Under the pieces are notes generated by a model. That model made no database searches, had not been told where the DNA came from, and worked only from the letters and a program-made list of their open reading frames with translations. This document shows positions 9,538-18,008 of a DNA stretch of 64,000 bases, one piece after another (the first letter of the stretch is position 1; the number at the start of each line of letters is the position of its first letter). The stretch lies in NCBI RefSeq assembly GCF_019968905.1, contig NZ_CP079946.1, positions 2,418,001 to 2,482,000 on the forward strand. Direction: 5' to 3'. Source of the stretch: Corallococcus sp. EGB. GTDB taxonomy: Bacteria > Myxococcota > Myxococcia > Myxococcales > Myxococcaceae. A program made the position numbers and the translations under genes.

Positions 9538-10425
9538 CTAGTTGAGCAGCTCCGCCCGCTCGCGCAGCTCCCGCGCGGACATCTCCAGGCGCTCGCGGTC
9601 CGGCGCGTCCGGTGACAGCTCCAGGCAGCGCTCCACGTCCTTCAAGGCCGCGCGGAAGGCGCCCATCGTGGTGAGCAGCGACGCGCGGGTGCGCAGCTCT
9701 CCCGGATGGTCCGGCGCCAGCAGCAAGAGCAGGTCCACCACCGCCAGGCCCTGCTGGCTGTCGTCGCGCCCCAGGTACACGCGGCGAAGGTTGGACAGCA
9801 TGCGGTACGCGATGAGCTCCACCGGCGCGGGCGCGAGCATGGACCGGTCGAACTTGAGCTGCGGCGCCACGCGCTTGAGCAGCTCCTCGCAGCCGTGCTC
9901 GGTGAGGATGTCGCCGTGGTGGAAGGGGTCCATCACCAGCTTGTGGTCGCCTGCGTCGCACGCCACCAGGAAGTGGCCGGGGAAGGGGACGCCGTACAGC
10001 GGAATGCCCGCGCGGCGCGCCACCTCCAGGTACAGCACCGACAGCGTGATGGGCAGCCCCACCTTCCGCTCCAGCACCTGGTCCAGGAAGCTGTTGTCCG
10101 GGGCGTGGTAGTCCTCCTCGTTGCCCCGGAAGCCCTCGATGTCCGCCAGCACGTGGCGAAGCGCGCGCAGCGGGGCCAGCGCCTCGCCCTTCTCGCGCAG
10201 CCGCTCCGCCTCCACCTGCACCCGCGCGCCGAGCGCGTCCAGCGTCCTCAGACACGCCGGAGCATCCAGGTCCTCGCGGCCCAGCGTCGCGATGGCCAGG
10301 GCCGCCAGGTCCAGCCGCGGAGGCTCCGCGGCCAGGGAAGACACCAGCCGCTCGCGCGCGAGCGGAGGGCCGAATCCAGAGGGAAAGCTCACGGTTGGCA
10401 CCAGTAACCCACGGACGCTCCTCAC
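9538..10425 (-). CDS. SirB1-like transglutaminase-fold protein
   Basis: A 295-residue protein of the SirB1/UPF0162 (YchA) family. The middle carries a degenerate transglutaminase-like fold with the block NSFLDQVLERKVGLPITLSV and then GVPFPGHFLVA. The C-terminal third is TPR-like (LGRDDSQQGLAVVDLLLLLA and following). The usual catalytic cysteine of active transglutaminases is not evident, as in most SirB1 proteins, so it may be a non-enzymatic adaptor. It starts about 20 bases upstream of the end of the next minus-strand gene, and transcription is probably shared with it. Confidence 0.82.
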   Translation of the reverse strand: MRSVRGLLVPTVSFPSGFGPPLARERLVSSLAAEPPRLDLAALAIATLGREDLDAPACLRTLDALGARVQVEAERLREKGEALAPLRALRHVLADIEGFRGNEEDYHAPDNSFLDQVLERKVGLPITLSVLYLEVARRAGIPLYGVPFPGHFLVACDAGDHKLVMDPFHHGDILTEHGCEELLKRVAPQLKFDRSMLAPAPVELIAYRMLSNLRRVYLGRDDSQQGLAVVDLLLLLAPDHPGELRTRASLLTTMGAFRAALKDVERCLELSPDAPDRERLEMSARELRERAELLN

Positions 10426-10447
10426 GGCAAAGGCAGGCAGCCGAGCG

Positions 10448-10723
10448 TCAGGACGCCGGCGGCGCCGCCGGCAGCCGGCCCTTGATTTCCGCCCGGAGCG
10501 CCATCTGCGCGGAAATCAGCCCCGCCAGGATGCCGTCCTCGAACTCGAAGGTCGGGTGCTCCTTCAGCTCGGGGAAGTCGTGCGGGTTGCGCAGCTCCTC
10601 CGGCCCGATGTTGGGCACCGCCTCGCGCGCCAGCTTGAGCACCTTCGCCTGCTGCTGGGCGATCATCCGCTCGTAGAGGGGGGTGGCCAGGGCCAGGAAC
10701 TCGTTCGCCGTCTCTTCCGTCAT
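10448..10723 (-). CDS. hypothetical 91-residue protein
   Basis: Start ATG at 10723. The protein is largely helical and charged (EFLALATPLYERMIAQQQAK), with a short conserved-looking middle (NPHDFPELKEHPTFEFEDG) and a hydrophobic helix (ILAGLISAQMAL). No signal peptide or membrane span is visible. I do not recognise the family. It sits between the YiiX-like gene (17 bases upstream) and the SirB1-like gene on the same strand, an arrangement that suggests one operon. Confidence 0.7.
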   Translation of the reverse strand: MTEETANEFLALATPLYERMIAQQQAKVLKLAREAVPNIGPEELRNPHDFPELKEHPTFEFEDGILAGLISAQMALRAEIKGRLPAAPPAS

Positions 10724-10740
10724 GGTGTGTCTGCCTCGCC

Positions 10741-12342
10741 TCACTCTTGCGCGATGTCCCACTTCATGCGCCGGTAGGTGTAACGGAAGGCCTCGGCGTT
10801 TGCTTCGACGGCGTCCCCCTGGGCCTCCCGCCCGTCCAGGAAGGCGACGAAGTCGAACTGCCGGCCGGGCTGGCCGTACTCCGCGTCGAACACGCGCACG
10901 ATTTCGTTCGCCGGCAGCGTGCGCCGGCCCGCCACGCTCACCAGGGGGATGTCCAGACCCTTCATGTCCTTTGAGGGGGCGTAGGACTTCCACACCAGCT
11001 CCGTGCACACCAGCGACTGGTCGGAGAAGAAGTCGAAGTTGAAGTCGTACGGGCGGCCCTGGAAGGTGAAGGCGCGCAGGATGGCGCGGGCCTTGTCCAG
11101 CGGGGACAGCCGGGGCCGCAGGACGCCCAGGTAGTCCACGTGCATGCCGTGCTCCACGCCGGTGAAGCTCACGCCCTCGCTGATGGATTCGATGATGCGC
11201 ACCGGGTCGCCGTGCGCGTCCGGCCGGGTGTACTCCGCCCACTTGGCGGGGAAGGCCTTCGCCAGGTGGGCGGTGAACGTCTCCGGATGGCCGGGCAGGG
11301 TGGCCACCCAGGCCTTCACGCCAGGCTCCGCGTCGAAGGCCTGGGAGAGCTCCCGCGAGGTGCCCACGTACAGCTCCGCGTGCGGCCAGAAGCCCGGCAG
11401 TCCGATGTTGGACAGGAACCAGTTCTGGCGCGCGACCATCACGTCCCCGGGCTCCATGCGCGGCAGCAGCGCCAGCGCCTGCTCCCGGGAGATGAGCGGA
11501 CGGCCCGAGCGGTGCACGCGGGTGTCCCCCATCCACTCCGCCACCGTCTTCTGCACCGGGAACACCGCGCGGGCGGTGGTGTCCTGGGTGAGGTCCGCGG
11601 CGGCCTTCGCGAAGAGCACCGGGCCTCGCTTCAGGAGGCGCGTGCGGGCCGCCTTGCTGTCCTCGCGCATGGCCTGGAAGAGCGCGGAGACGCCGGGCTC
11701 GTCCAGCACGCCGGACCTCGCCAGCACCGGGTGCAGCGTCGCGCGGTAGCCGTCGCCCGTGAAGAGCTGCGTGCTGGTGCCCACGTGGACGACCTTCTCC
11801 TTGAAGCGGCTGAAGGCGCGCGCGGGCAGGCCGTACTCCGGGCCGGGCTCATCCAGGAGCACCTCCAGCTGCTTCTGGCTCCCGGCGAGGTCCGCGAAGG
11901 CCATGCCCTGCGCCAGCTCCGCGGCGAGCGCCGCGTGGGTGAGGAGGAAGCCCCAGGCGTGCTTCTTCGGCTGGGTGAGGGCGGGCACCTTGAGGAAGTC
12001 CCAGTAGCGCTGGCGCACCACCTCCGTGGTGACGAAGCAGTCGAAGAACGCGGCCCAGGTGGACACCAGGAGCTGCTTCTCGTCCGGCGTGTAGGGCACG
12101 TCCTGGTCGCGCCGGTACAGCGCCTTGGAGCGGAAGGCCTCCTCACGAAGCCGGCGCAGCCCCTCCGTCCCCAGGCGCAGCGTCTCCAGGTCCCGGCGGG
12201 CCTGGGCGACGAAGGCGGCGTCATCCAGCGCGTAGATGTCGCGCGGGGCCTGCTCGGCGGCGGGGCCGGGCGGAGGGGACGCCGGTTCGGCGGGAGGGCT
12301 GGCGAGCGTGAGCCAGGCGGCGAGCAGGGAAGCGGAGGACAT
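10741..12342 (-). CDS. YiiX/YebB-like permuted papain-fold (NlpC/P60-type) protein
   Basis: A 533-residue protein with a likely export signal (MSSASLLAAWLTLASPPAEP) and a proline-rich mature start. The C-terminal half has the permuted NlpC/P60 layout: PGDVMVARQNWFLSNIGLPG, then a histidine in FWPHAELYVG, and later the cysteine in SLVCTELVWKSY. In the permuted family the order is His then Cys, as seen here. These proteins are hydrolases or acyltransferases of peptidoglycan or lipids. The first 250 residues are helical and unassigned. The ATG at 12342 is the first one before the signal sequence; upstream open frame is not coding-like. Confidence 0.82.
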   Translation of the reverse strand: MSSASLLAAWLTLASPPAEPASPPPGPAAEQAPRDIYALDDAAFVAQARRDLETLRLGTEGLRRLREEAFRSKALYRRDQDVPYTPDEKQLLVSTWAAFFDCFVTTEVVRQRYWDFLKVPALTQPKKHAWGFLLTHAALAAELAQGMAFADLAGSQKQLEVLLDEPGPEYGLPARAFSRFKEKVVHVGTSTQLFTGDGYRATLHPVLARSGVLDEPGVSALFQAMREDSKAARTRLLKRGPVLFAKAAADLTQDTTARAVFPVQKTVAEWMGDTRVHRSGRPLISREQALALLPRMEPGDVMVARQNWFLSNIGLPGFWPHAELYVGTSRELSQAFDAEPGVKAWVATLPGHPETFTAHLAKAFPAKWAEYTRPDAHGDPVRIIESISEGVSFTGVEHGMHVDYLGVLRPRLSPLDKARAILRAFTFQGRPYDFNFDFFSDQSLVCTELVWKSYAPSKDMKGLDIPLVSVAGRRTLPANEIVRVFDAEYGQPGRQFDFVAFLDGREAQGDAVEANAEAFRYTYRRMKWDIAQE

Positions 12343-12555
12343 CGGAGGGCAGGACTCCGGCGGGCGTGGGCGCGGGGACTCTAGCGCGAAGCGGACGCGG
12401 GAGAGGCGGACGGTCCCCCGCTCGCCCGGCGTCGAAGGAGGTACAGGGGAGGTACAGGCGGCCAGGGTGGCCCGGTGCGGGCGGCATCCCCACGTTGATG
12501 CGTGGATGACCGTCCGGGCATGGGAGCTCCGGGCGCAAGAAAGGTGGAAGACACG

Positions 12556-12873
12556 ATGGCTTACGGAAAGGCGGAGGACCTCTCGCGCTCCATCACCCCG
12601 CACCTGGATGGGGTGGAGTACCCGGCGACGCGCGAGGAACTCGTCGAGACCGCCGCGGACAACGAGGCCCCGGTCGACATCATCAACATCCTCAAGTCCC
12701 TGCCGCAGGACGAGTACATGCTGCGCGAGCACGTGCTGCGCGACCTGGCGGAGGCCGAGCGCCGCTTCGCGATGAACGGGCTGCCGGACGACGACGGCGT
12801 GGACCGCGACCGGCGCAACATCGGGCGCGACCGCGTCGAGGGTGCCTCCGAGGGCGAGACGCGCCACCCCTAG
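12556..12873 (+). CDS. DUF2795 domain protein
   Basis: A 105-residue soluble protein starting at the ATG at 12556, with AAGGTGG upstream. The segment YPATREELVETAADNEAP followed by INILKSLPQDEY matches the DUF2795 pattern, a short helical domain of unknown role common in actinobacteria and myxobacteria. The C-terminal tail (VDRDRRNIGRDRVEGASEGE) is charged and probably disordered. It is divergent from the YiiX-like gene across about 210 bases, in which I see no further gene. Confidence 0.8.
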   Translation: MAYGKAEDLSRSITPHLDGVEYPATREELVETAADNEAPVDIINILKSLPQDEYMLREHVLRDLAEAERRFAMNGLPDDDGVDRDRRNIGRDRVEGASEGETRHP

Positions 12874-12957
12874 TGTCGCCTGCGCGCTGACACTCGACGC
12901 AAGGACGTTGCAAGACGCTCGCGGGCGCCCTGGCTTTCTGCCAGCGTTCGCGAGCGC

Positions 12958-13866
12958 ATGCGTACGGGCCTCGTGTGGAGCTGTCTTCTGCTGTCGCTGG
13001 CGGGTGCCGGGTGCAAGTCCCGGTATCCGCCGCTCACCCCCCCGCCGGGGCTGCCGCCGCCGGTGCGTCTGGACTTCAAGCCCCCCGTGGACCGCCTGCT
13101 CACCGAATCCGTGCGCGCCACCCGCACCCTCCAGCGCGAGGGCCTGCCCGAGGTGCGCGACGAGGCGGCCTTCACCACCGAGACGCGCTTCACTCCGTCC
13201 GACGGCGGCTGGCGCGCGGCCCAGTCCGTGCGCACCCCGCGGCAGGTCCATGACGGGCGGGACGTGCCGTCCCTGTCCGGCGCCGTGCTGGAGCGCTTCA
13301 CGCTGCGCATGCAGCTGGCGGCGGACGGCACCTTCGTGAAGCTGGTGGGCCCGGAGGCCGCGCAGGAGGCGCTGCGGCAGGTGGCGCCCGAGGGCGGCCC
13401 CGGCGTGCCGGAGGTGGAGCGCTTCTTCAGCCCGGAGGCGCTGGAGATCCGCACGCGCCGCGAGTGGGAGGCGAAGTACGCGGGGCTGCTCCAGCGCAAC
13501 CTGGTGGAGGGGCAGCGCACCTGGGCGGTGGACTCCGTGACGGTGGACGGCGCGGAGCGCACCTATCTCTTGGAGCGCACGGTGCAGGGCACGCGCCCGA
13601 CGATGTTCGGCGACGCGGTGGTGCTGTCGTTGCGCTGCCTGGACGCGCTGCCGCCCAAGGCGCCGGAGGAGCTCAAGGCGGTGTGGGCGGAGGCCGGCTC
13701 GCCCGGACTTTCGAAGGGTGTGACGTGTGAAGGCGAACAGGTGGTGGCGACGGGCCGTTTCATCCCGGTGCGCCGCCTGCTGAAGGTGAAGGCGGTGGAG
13801 GCGGGCACGACGCTCACGCTCACCACCGAGTCCCAGGCGGAAGCGCTCCAGGAGGAAGGGCCATGA
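12958..13866 (+). CDS. predicted lipoprotein, unknown function
   Basis: A 302-residue protein with a lipoprotein signal: a basic start, a hydrophobic core (LVWSCLLLSLAGAGC) and a lipobox ending at Cys19 with Lys at +2. The mature part begins with a proline-rich linker (PPLTPPPGLPPP) and continues as a soluble domain of mixed composition that I cannot assign. The stop overlaps the start of the CoA-binding gene by four bases, so the two are probably translated together. Confidence 0.8.
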   Translation: MRTGLVWSCLLLSLAGAGCKSRYPPLTPPPGLPPPVRLDFKPPVDRLLTESVRATRTLQREGLPEVRDEAAFTTETRFTPSDGGWRAAQSVRTPRQVHDGRDVPSLSGAVLERFTLRMQLAADGTFVKLVGPEAAQEALRQVAPEGGPGVPEVERFFSPEALEIRTRREWEAKYAGLLQRNLVEGQRTWAVDSVTVDGAERTYLLERTVQGTRPTMFGDAVVLSLRCLDALPPKAPEELKAVWAEAGSPGLSKGVTCEGEQVVATGRFIPVRRLLKVKAVEAGTTLTLTTESQAEALQEEGP

Positions 13867-14306
13867 GCCACGACGAGTACCTCATCGAGGACGACGCGGG
13901 TGTGAAGCGCGTGGTGCAGGAGGCGAAGCGGGTGGCGGTGCTGGGCATCAAGACGGAGGACCACTCCGCCCAGCCCGCGTACTACGTGCCGGAGTACCTG
14001 GCGAAGGCGGGCGTGGACGTGGTGCCGGTGCCCGTCTACTACCCGGACGCGAAGGTGATCCTGGGCAAGCCGGTGTACCGGAGGCTGGTGGACATCCCGG
14101 GCGACATCGACGTGGTGGATGTGTTCCGCCGGCCCGGCGACATCGACCAGCACGTGGACGACATCATCGCCAAGAAGCCCAAGGCGGTGTGGTTCCAGTC
14201 CGGCATCCGCAACGACGCCGCGGCGAAGCGGCTCGCGGCCGCGGGCATCCGCGTGGTGCAGGACCGCTGCCTGATGGTGGACCACCGCCGCTACAGCGGG
14301 CGCTGA
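13863..14306 (+). CDS. CoA-binding protein (YccU-like)
   Basis: A 147-residue single-domain Rossmann protein of the CoA_binding_2 family. The start is coupled to the previous lipoprotein gene (ATGA). The first strand VAVLGIKTEDHSAQPAYYV and the later segments VPVYYPDAKVILGKPVYR and VDVFRRPGDIDQHVDDII follow the YccU pattern. The block AVWFQSGIRNDAAAKRL holds the usual cofactor-binding turn. Family members bind coenzyme A in vitro, but their physiological role is poorly known. Confidence 0.87.
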   Translation: MSHDEYLIEDDAGVKRVVQEAKRVAVLGIKTEDHSAQPAYYVPEYLAKAGVDVVPVPVYYPDAKVILGKPVYRRLVDIPGDIDVVDVFRRPGDIDQHVDDIIAKKPKAVWFQSGIRNDAAAKRLAAAGIRVVQDRCLMVDHRRYSGR

Positions 14307-14393
14307 CGCCAGGAACGACAACGGCCCCCCGCACCCCGAAGGGCACGGCGGGCCGCGTGGCCGCGCGTGGAGGTCGGCGGCCCTCGTCAGGTG

Positions 14394-15995
14394 TCAGTAG
14401 TTGCCGGAGATGACCTTGGGCAGGGCCTTCTGCAGGTCCGGCAGGGGGCCGATCTGCCGCGAGTCCGCGGCCTGCGCCGTGCCGTTGTTGCGCAAGAGGC
14501 CGCGCATCTGCACGGACGTCAGCAGCCGGCCGTTGGCCTTCGCCACGCCCTGGGCGCTGACGGCGGTGCCCACGATGATGGGCGACGCGCTGGAGGTGCC
14601 GCTGAAGGTGGACGTGTAGTACTGGTCCTCGCCGTAGGCGCTGCCGAAGCGGTCGCCGTAGCCGGTGGACACGACGGACTCACCCCAGCCGTGCACGTTC
14701 ACGCGCTGGCCGAAGTTGGTCCAGCACATGGGCACGCGCGTGGTGGCGGTGCTGGCGCCCACGATGATGGCCCCCGAGTCCCGCGTGGCCGGGTTGAACA
14801 GGCCGCCGTAGGCCGCCGCGTCCAGGTCCGCGCTGCCGTTGCCCGCCGCCTCCACCACGATGACGCCGTTGGCGGTGGCGTTGCGGATGGCGTCGAAGTT
14901 GTCCTGCCAGTACTCCATCGCGATGTAGTTGCACTGGGACGTGTTGCACGTGCAGGGCGTGCCGTCCGCGGGGCCGCCCGCGTGCAGTTCGATCAGGATG
15001 ACGCCGCCCGCGCCCACCGCGGCCGCCGCGTTGGTGATGGCGCTCGCGGTGCTCTGCGCGCCAATGGCCTCCACGCCCGGCGTCGCCGCGTGGGCGATGC
15101 CCGTCACGCCGTAGGCGTTGGACGCGCCGATGATTTCACCCAGCACCGCGGTGCCGTGGTTGCGCCAGCCCAGGTCGTTGTACTGCGTGCCGCCCACGCG
15201 GAAGAACGTGGGGAAGTCCTCGTGCGTGGTGCGCCAGGCGCCCTCGATGTCCACGAACTTCACGTTGGTGCCCTTGCCGCCGTTCACCGTCCACGCGTAC
15301 GTCGCGTTGACGCCGGAGGGCGCCGCGTTGAGGTAGCCCTGGTTGGCCTGGTACAGCGGCGTGGTGGGCGGCAGGTCCGCCGCGGAGAGCAGCGCGCGCA
15401 GCCCCGCCTCCATGCCGAAGTTCACCATCGCCGGCTCCGCGGGGGGCGCCGCGTAGGCCGTCTCCACGCTTCCGACGCGGTTGAGCGCCGCCACCAGGTC
15501 CGCCACGGTGTCCGCGGTGGTGCCGGGCAACAGCGGGACTTCGAAGTACAGGTTCAGGTCCGCCAGCTGCTCGCCGCTCGACCGCTCACCGGACAGCTTG
15601 CTCGCGTCCAGCGCGGCCTCGTCCGCCTGGAACACCCGCTCCAGCGACCCGATGCGCGGCGCACGCTCCAGCAGCGCCACCACCTCCGCCAGGTCCGCCT
15701 CCACGCGCGCATCGTCCAGGCGCAGGCCGGACAGGAGCGCGCGCTCGCTGGCGCTGCGCTCGGAGGCGAGCACGCGCAGCGCATCGCCGCGCAGACGGAT
15801 GTGGCTGCCCTCGTGGAACTTCACCACCAGCCGCTCCACGAACGTCCCCGCGGGCAGCTCCCGGCCCGTGGGCTTCGCCAGGAGCGCACGCGGCGTCAGC
15901 GAGGGTGCGGCGCCAGCAGCGGGGGCCAACGCCAGCAGGGACACAGCCATGACCGCGCCACGCAGGGGGCGCGGGGACAGCGTCGACTTCAGCAT
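14394..15995 (-). CDS. secreted subtilisin-like serine protease (S8)
   Basis: A 533-residue S8 family peptidase. A signal peptide spans about residues 1-30 (LRGAVMAVSLLALAPAAGAA). A propeptide of roughly 200 residues follows. The catalytic triad is visible as Asp249 (KFVDIEGAW), His280 (WRNHGTAV) and Ser468 (FSGTSSASPI), with the oxyanion Asn386 in EAAGNGSADL. Four cysteines cluster at 348-355 plus C424, so disulfides are likely. An AGGAAG ribosome site precedes ATG 15995. Myxobacteria secrete many such proteases for predation. The AT-rich segment just upstream (16041-16102) probably holds its promoter. Confidence 0.92.
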   Translation of the reverse strand: MLKSTLSPRPLRGAVMAVSLLALAPAAGAAPSLTPRALLAKPTGRELPAGTFVERLVVKFHEGSHIRLRGDALRVLASERSASERALLSGLRLDDARVEADLAEVVALLERAPRIGSLERVFQADEAALDASKLSGERSSGEQLADLNLYFEVPLLPGTTADTVADLVAALNRVGSVETAYAAPPAEPAMVNFGMEAGLRALLSAADLPPTTPLYQANQGYLNAAPSGVNATYAWTVNGGKGTNVKFVDIEGAWRTTHEDFPTFFRVGGTQYNDLGWRNHGTAVLGEIIGASNAYGVTGIAHAATPGVEAIGAQSTASAITNAAAAVGAGGVILIELHAGGPADGTPCTCNTSQCNYIAMEYWQDNFDAIRNATANGVIVVEAAGNGSADLDAAAYGGLFNPATRDSGAIIVGASTATTRVPMCWTNFGQRVNVHGWGESVVSTGYGDRFGSAYGEDQYYTSTFSGTSSASPIIVGTAVSAQGVAKANGRLLTSVQMRGLLRNNGTAQAADSRQIGPLPDLQKALPKVISGNY

Positions 15996-16040
15996 GGACT
16001 TCCTCCGGGATGGACAGCACTCCCACCATGCTACGCCGGT

Positions 16041-16102
16041 CTGTCATTTAAATCTTGATATTCTGTTATTTCTGTCCTGTTGATTTATTCAGTCCTTGTT
16101 GA
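16041..16102 (-). promoter_or_regulatory. AT-rich promoter region of the S8 protease gene
   Basis: About 60 bases of strikingly AT-rich sequence interrupt the GC-rich surroundings, between the patatin stop and the protease start. On the minus strand it includes ATAAATC, AAATAACAG and ATTTAAATG. It is the obvious place for the protease promoter, but no clean -35/-10 pair can be fixed by eye. On its far side (16109-16126) lies a run of four GGGC units, a possible G-quadruplex or slippage tract. Confidence 0.4.
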
Positions 16103-16133
16103 ACCGAGCGGGCGGGCGGGCGGGCGAAGGCGC

Positions 16134-17012
16134 TCAGGTGCTCTGCTCGAAGGGCAAGGGAGGCCGGGCCAGGGCGCGCTCGGCGGACAGCCGGGCTTGA
16201 TCCAGGGCGTCGAAGCCGCGCTCCAGCGTGGCGGGCGTCACCGGGGGCAGGTTGGAGACGACGACGTAGACGGGCACGTTGCGTGTCTGGAGCACGGTGA
16301 GCTGGAGGCGGAAGTGGTCGCGCCTCAGCGCCGCGGACCCGGCGGCCAGGCCCTGCGGGTAGGCCATGGGGCCGCCCACCACCTTGCGCGTCCGGCTGGG
16401 CAGGAAGTGCACGAGGATGGCGTCCAGGTCCTTGCCCATGGCGCTCTCCTGCAGCGCCAGCGCGGGCGCCTTGTCCACCAGGCCGCCGTCCCAGAACAGC
16501 TGGCCGTCCAGCGGCACCGCGCGGAAGAGGCCCGGGTATGCGCAGGTGGCGTGGACGCGCGGGGCCAGCTCCCCCGTGGTGAACACCTGGTGCGTGCCGT
16601 GGGTGAGGTTGGCCGCGGTGAGCAAGAGCGGGTGCGGCAGGTCCTCGAAGGTGGAGACGGGCAGCGTGTCCTCCAGCAGGCGCCGGAAGCGCTCGCCCTT
16701 GAGCAGGCCCGTGAAGCCGTGCCCCTGCGACGCCACGTTCAGCACCGCGCCAAGGGGGTCCGGGTCCCAGAAGTTGGCCCGCGTCTGGCGCAGCACCAAT
16801 TCCTCCAGGGCCGGCATGGGCATCCCCGCCGCCGCGTAGGCCGCCACCATCCCGCCCGCGGACGTGCCCGCGTAGGCGTGCGGCTTCAGCCCGGAGGCAT
16901 GCAGCCCCTTGAGGAAGCCCGCGTGGCCATAGAACCCGAAGTAGCCCGCGGACAGGACCAGCCCGAACCGCTTGCCTTCGAGCAGGGAGTGCAACGTGGA
17001 AGAGGGAGCCAT
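16134..17012 (-). CDS. patatin-like phospholipase
   Basis: A 292-residue patatin-family lipid hydrolase. The oxyanion region (GFYGHAGFLKGL) is near residue 26, the nucleophile motif GTSAGG has Ser51, and the catalytic Asp175 lies in FWDGGLVDKAP, forming the Ser-Asp dyad. Usual consensus near the oxyanion hole is G-G-G-x-R/K-G; here it is G-Y-F-G-F-Y-G-H, a variation. No signal peptide is visible, so it is probably cytoplasmic or delivered by another route. It is divergent from the ArsR-type regulator gene with 99 bases between the two starts. Confidence 0.88.
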   Translation of the reverse strand: MAPSSTLHSLLEGKRFGLVLSAGYFGFYGHAGFLKGLHASGLKPHAYAGTSAGGMVAAYAAAGMPMPALEELVLRQTRANFWDPDPLGAVLNVASQGHGFTGLLKGERFRRLLEDTLPVSTFEDLPHPLLLTAANLTHGTHQVFTTGELAPRVHATCAYPGLFRAVPLDGQLFWDGGLVDKAPALALQESAMGKDLDAILVHFLPSRTRKVVGGPMAYPQGLAAGSAALRRDHFRLQLTVLQTRNVPVYVVVSNLPPVTPATLERGFDALDQARLSAERALARPPLPFEQST

Positions 17013-17043
17013 TTCGGATTTTTACGGGATGGGTGCGCCCCAA

Positions 17044-17113
17044 GGCAACGCAATGCGTTGCCGGGTCCCTTGTGGCGGAATCGGGGTATCGATATATGTT
17101 GATGGCTCGATAT
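17044..17113 (+). promoter_or_regulatory. operator-like repeats upstream of the ArsR-methyltransferase/metH operon
   Basis: Two repeat elements lie between the patatin and regulator starts. A 9-bp inverted repeat, GGCAACGCA-a-TGCGTTGCC, spans 17044-17062. A second element has ATCGATAT at 17088-17095 and TCGATAT at 17107-17113, the latter overlapping the regulator's start codon at 17112. ArsR-family proteins bind short dyads like these, and overlap with the start suggests autoregulation. The assignment of either element to this regulator is inference. Confidence 0.5.
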
Positions 17114-18008
17114 GGATGTCCTCTCCCAATCCTTCCGTGTCCTGGGGGACACGACGCGGCTGCGCATCCTGCGCCTGGTGGCCCAGGCGCCGCTGAACGT
17201 GACGGAGCTCGTGTCGCTGGTGGGGGTGGCGCAGTCGTCGGTGTCCCACCACCTGTCCAAGCTGAAGGGGCTGGGGCTCATCCGGGAGGAGCGGCAGGCG
17301 GGCTTCACCTACTACTCGCTGGCCCTGGAGCCGGATGACGCGCGCTGGCCGCTCATCCGGCTGGCGCGCGAGGCGGAGGACGCGGCGGGGGACTCCGCTC
17401 GGCTCAACGACCTCCTGCGCGCGCGGGAGGACCGGCAGGCGCTCAACGAGCGGCTGTTGGAGCCGGGCCAGTCGTGGTTCCTCTGGGCGGGCGCGCTGGC
17501 GTCGCTCCTGCCGCCGCTGGACGTGGCGGACTTCGGCTGTGGCACGGGCGTGTTCAGCCGGGCCATGGCCCGGTGGGCGAGGCACGTGTGGGCCATCGAC
17601 CAGAGCGAGGACGTGCTGTCGCAGGCTCGAACTCTGGCCTCCCGCGACGAACTCACCAACATCACCTTCCTGCGCGAGGACCTGCACCGGTTGTCGCTTC
17701 AGGGCGGGTGCATGGACCTGGTGGTGATTTCGCAGAGCCTGCACCACGTGGAGTCTCCCGCGGCGGTGGTGGCGGAGGCCGCGCGGCTGCTCAAGCCGGG
17801 GGGCCGGTTGGTGGTGCTGGAGTTGATGCCGCACGAAGAGAAGTGGGTGCTGGAGCGGTTGGGCCACCGGCACCTGGGGTTTTCGCCCGAAGTCCTCGAA
17901 GCGGCCCTTCGCGAGGCCGGCTTCACGTCGTTCACCCGCGAGACGCATGCGCGCGACGGGGCCAGTCCCTTCCGCGTCTTCCTGCTGACCGGAGTCAAAC
18001 CGTCATGA
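17112..18008 (+). CDS. ArsR-family regulator fused to SAM-dependent methyltransferase domain (SahR-like)
   Basis: A 298-residue two-domain protein. Residues 1-90 form an ArsR winged helix (LGDTTRLRILRLV, then VAQSSVSHHLSKLKGLGLI). Residues about 130-290 form a class I methyltransferase fold with the SAM site DFGCGTGVFSRA near residue 138 and the later block VVISQSLHHVESP. The ArsR metal-binding ELCV-type cysteines are absent. The stop overlaps the metH start, and a MetE-like gene follows. Regulators of the ArsR family that sense S-adenosylhomocysteine (SahR) control methionine-cycle genes in proteobacteria, and this layout and context fit that role. Confidence 0.85.
   Translation: MDVLSQSFRVLGDTTRLRILRLVAQAPLNVTELVSLVGVAQSSVSHHLSKLKGLGLIREERQAGFTYYSLALEPDDARWPLIRLAREAEDAAGDSARLNDLLRAREDRQALNERLLEPGQSWFLWAGALASLLPPLDVADFGCGTGVFSRAMARWARHVWAIDQSEDVLSQARTLASRDELTNITFLREDLHRLSLQGGCMDLVVISQSLHHVESPAAVVAEAARLLKPGGRLVVLELMPHEEKWVLERLGHRHLGFSPEVLEAALREAGFTSFTRETHARDGASPFRVFLLTGVKPS

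Noticed and set aside
16109-16126. Four GGGC units as a G-quadruplex regulator
   Set aside because: Short G-rich runs are common in this genome; without conservation it cannot be told from composition.
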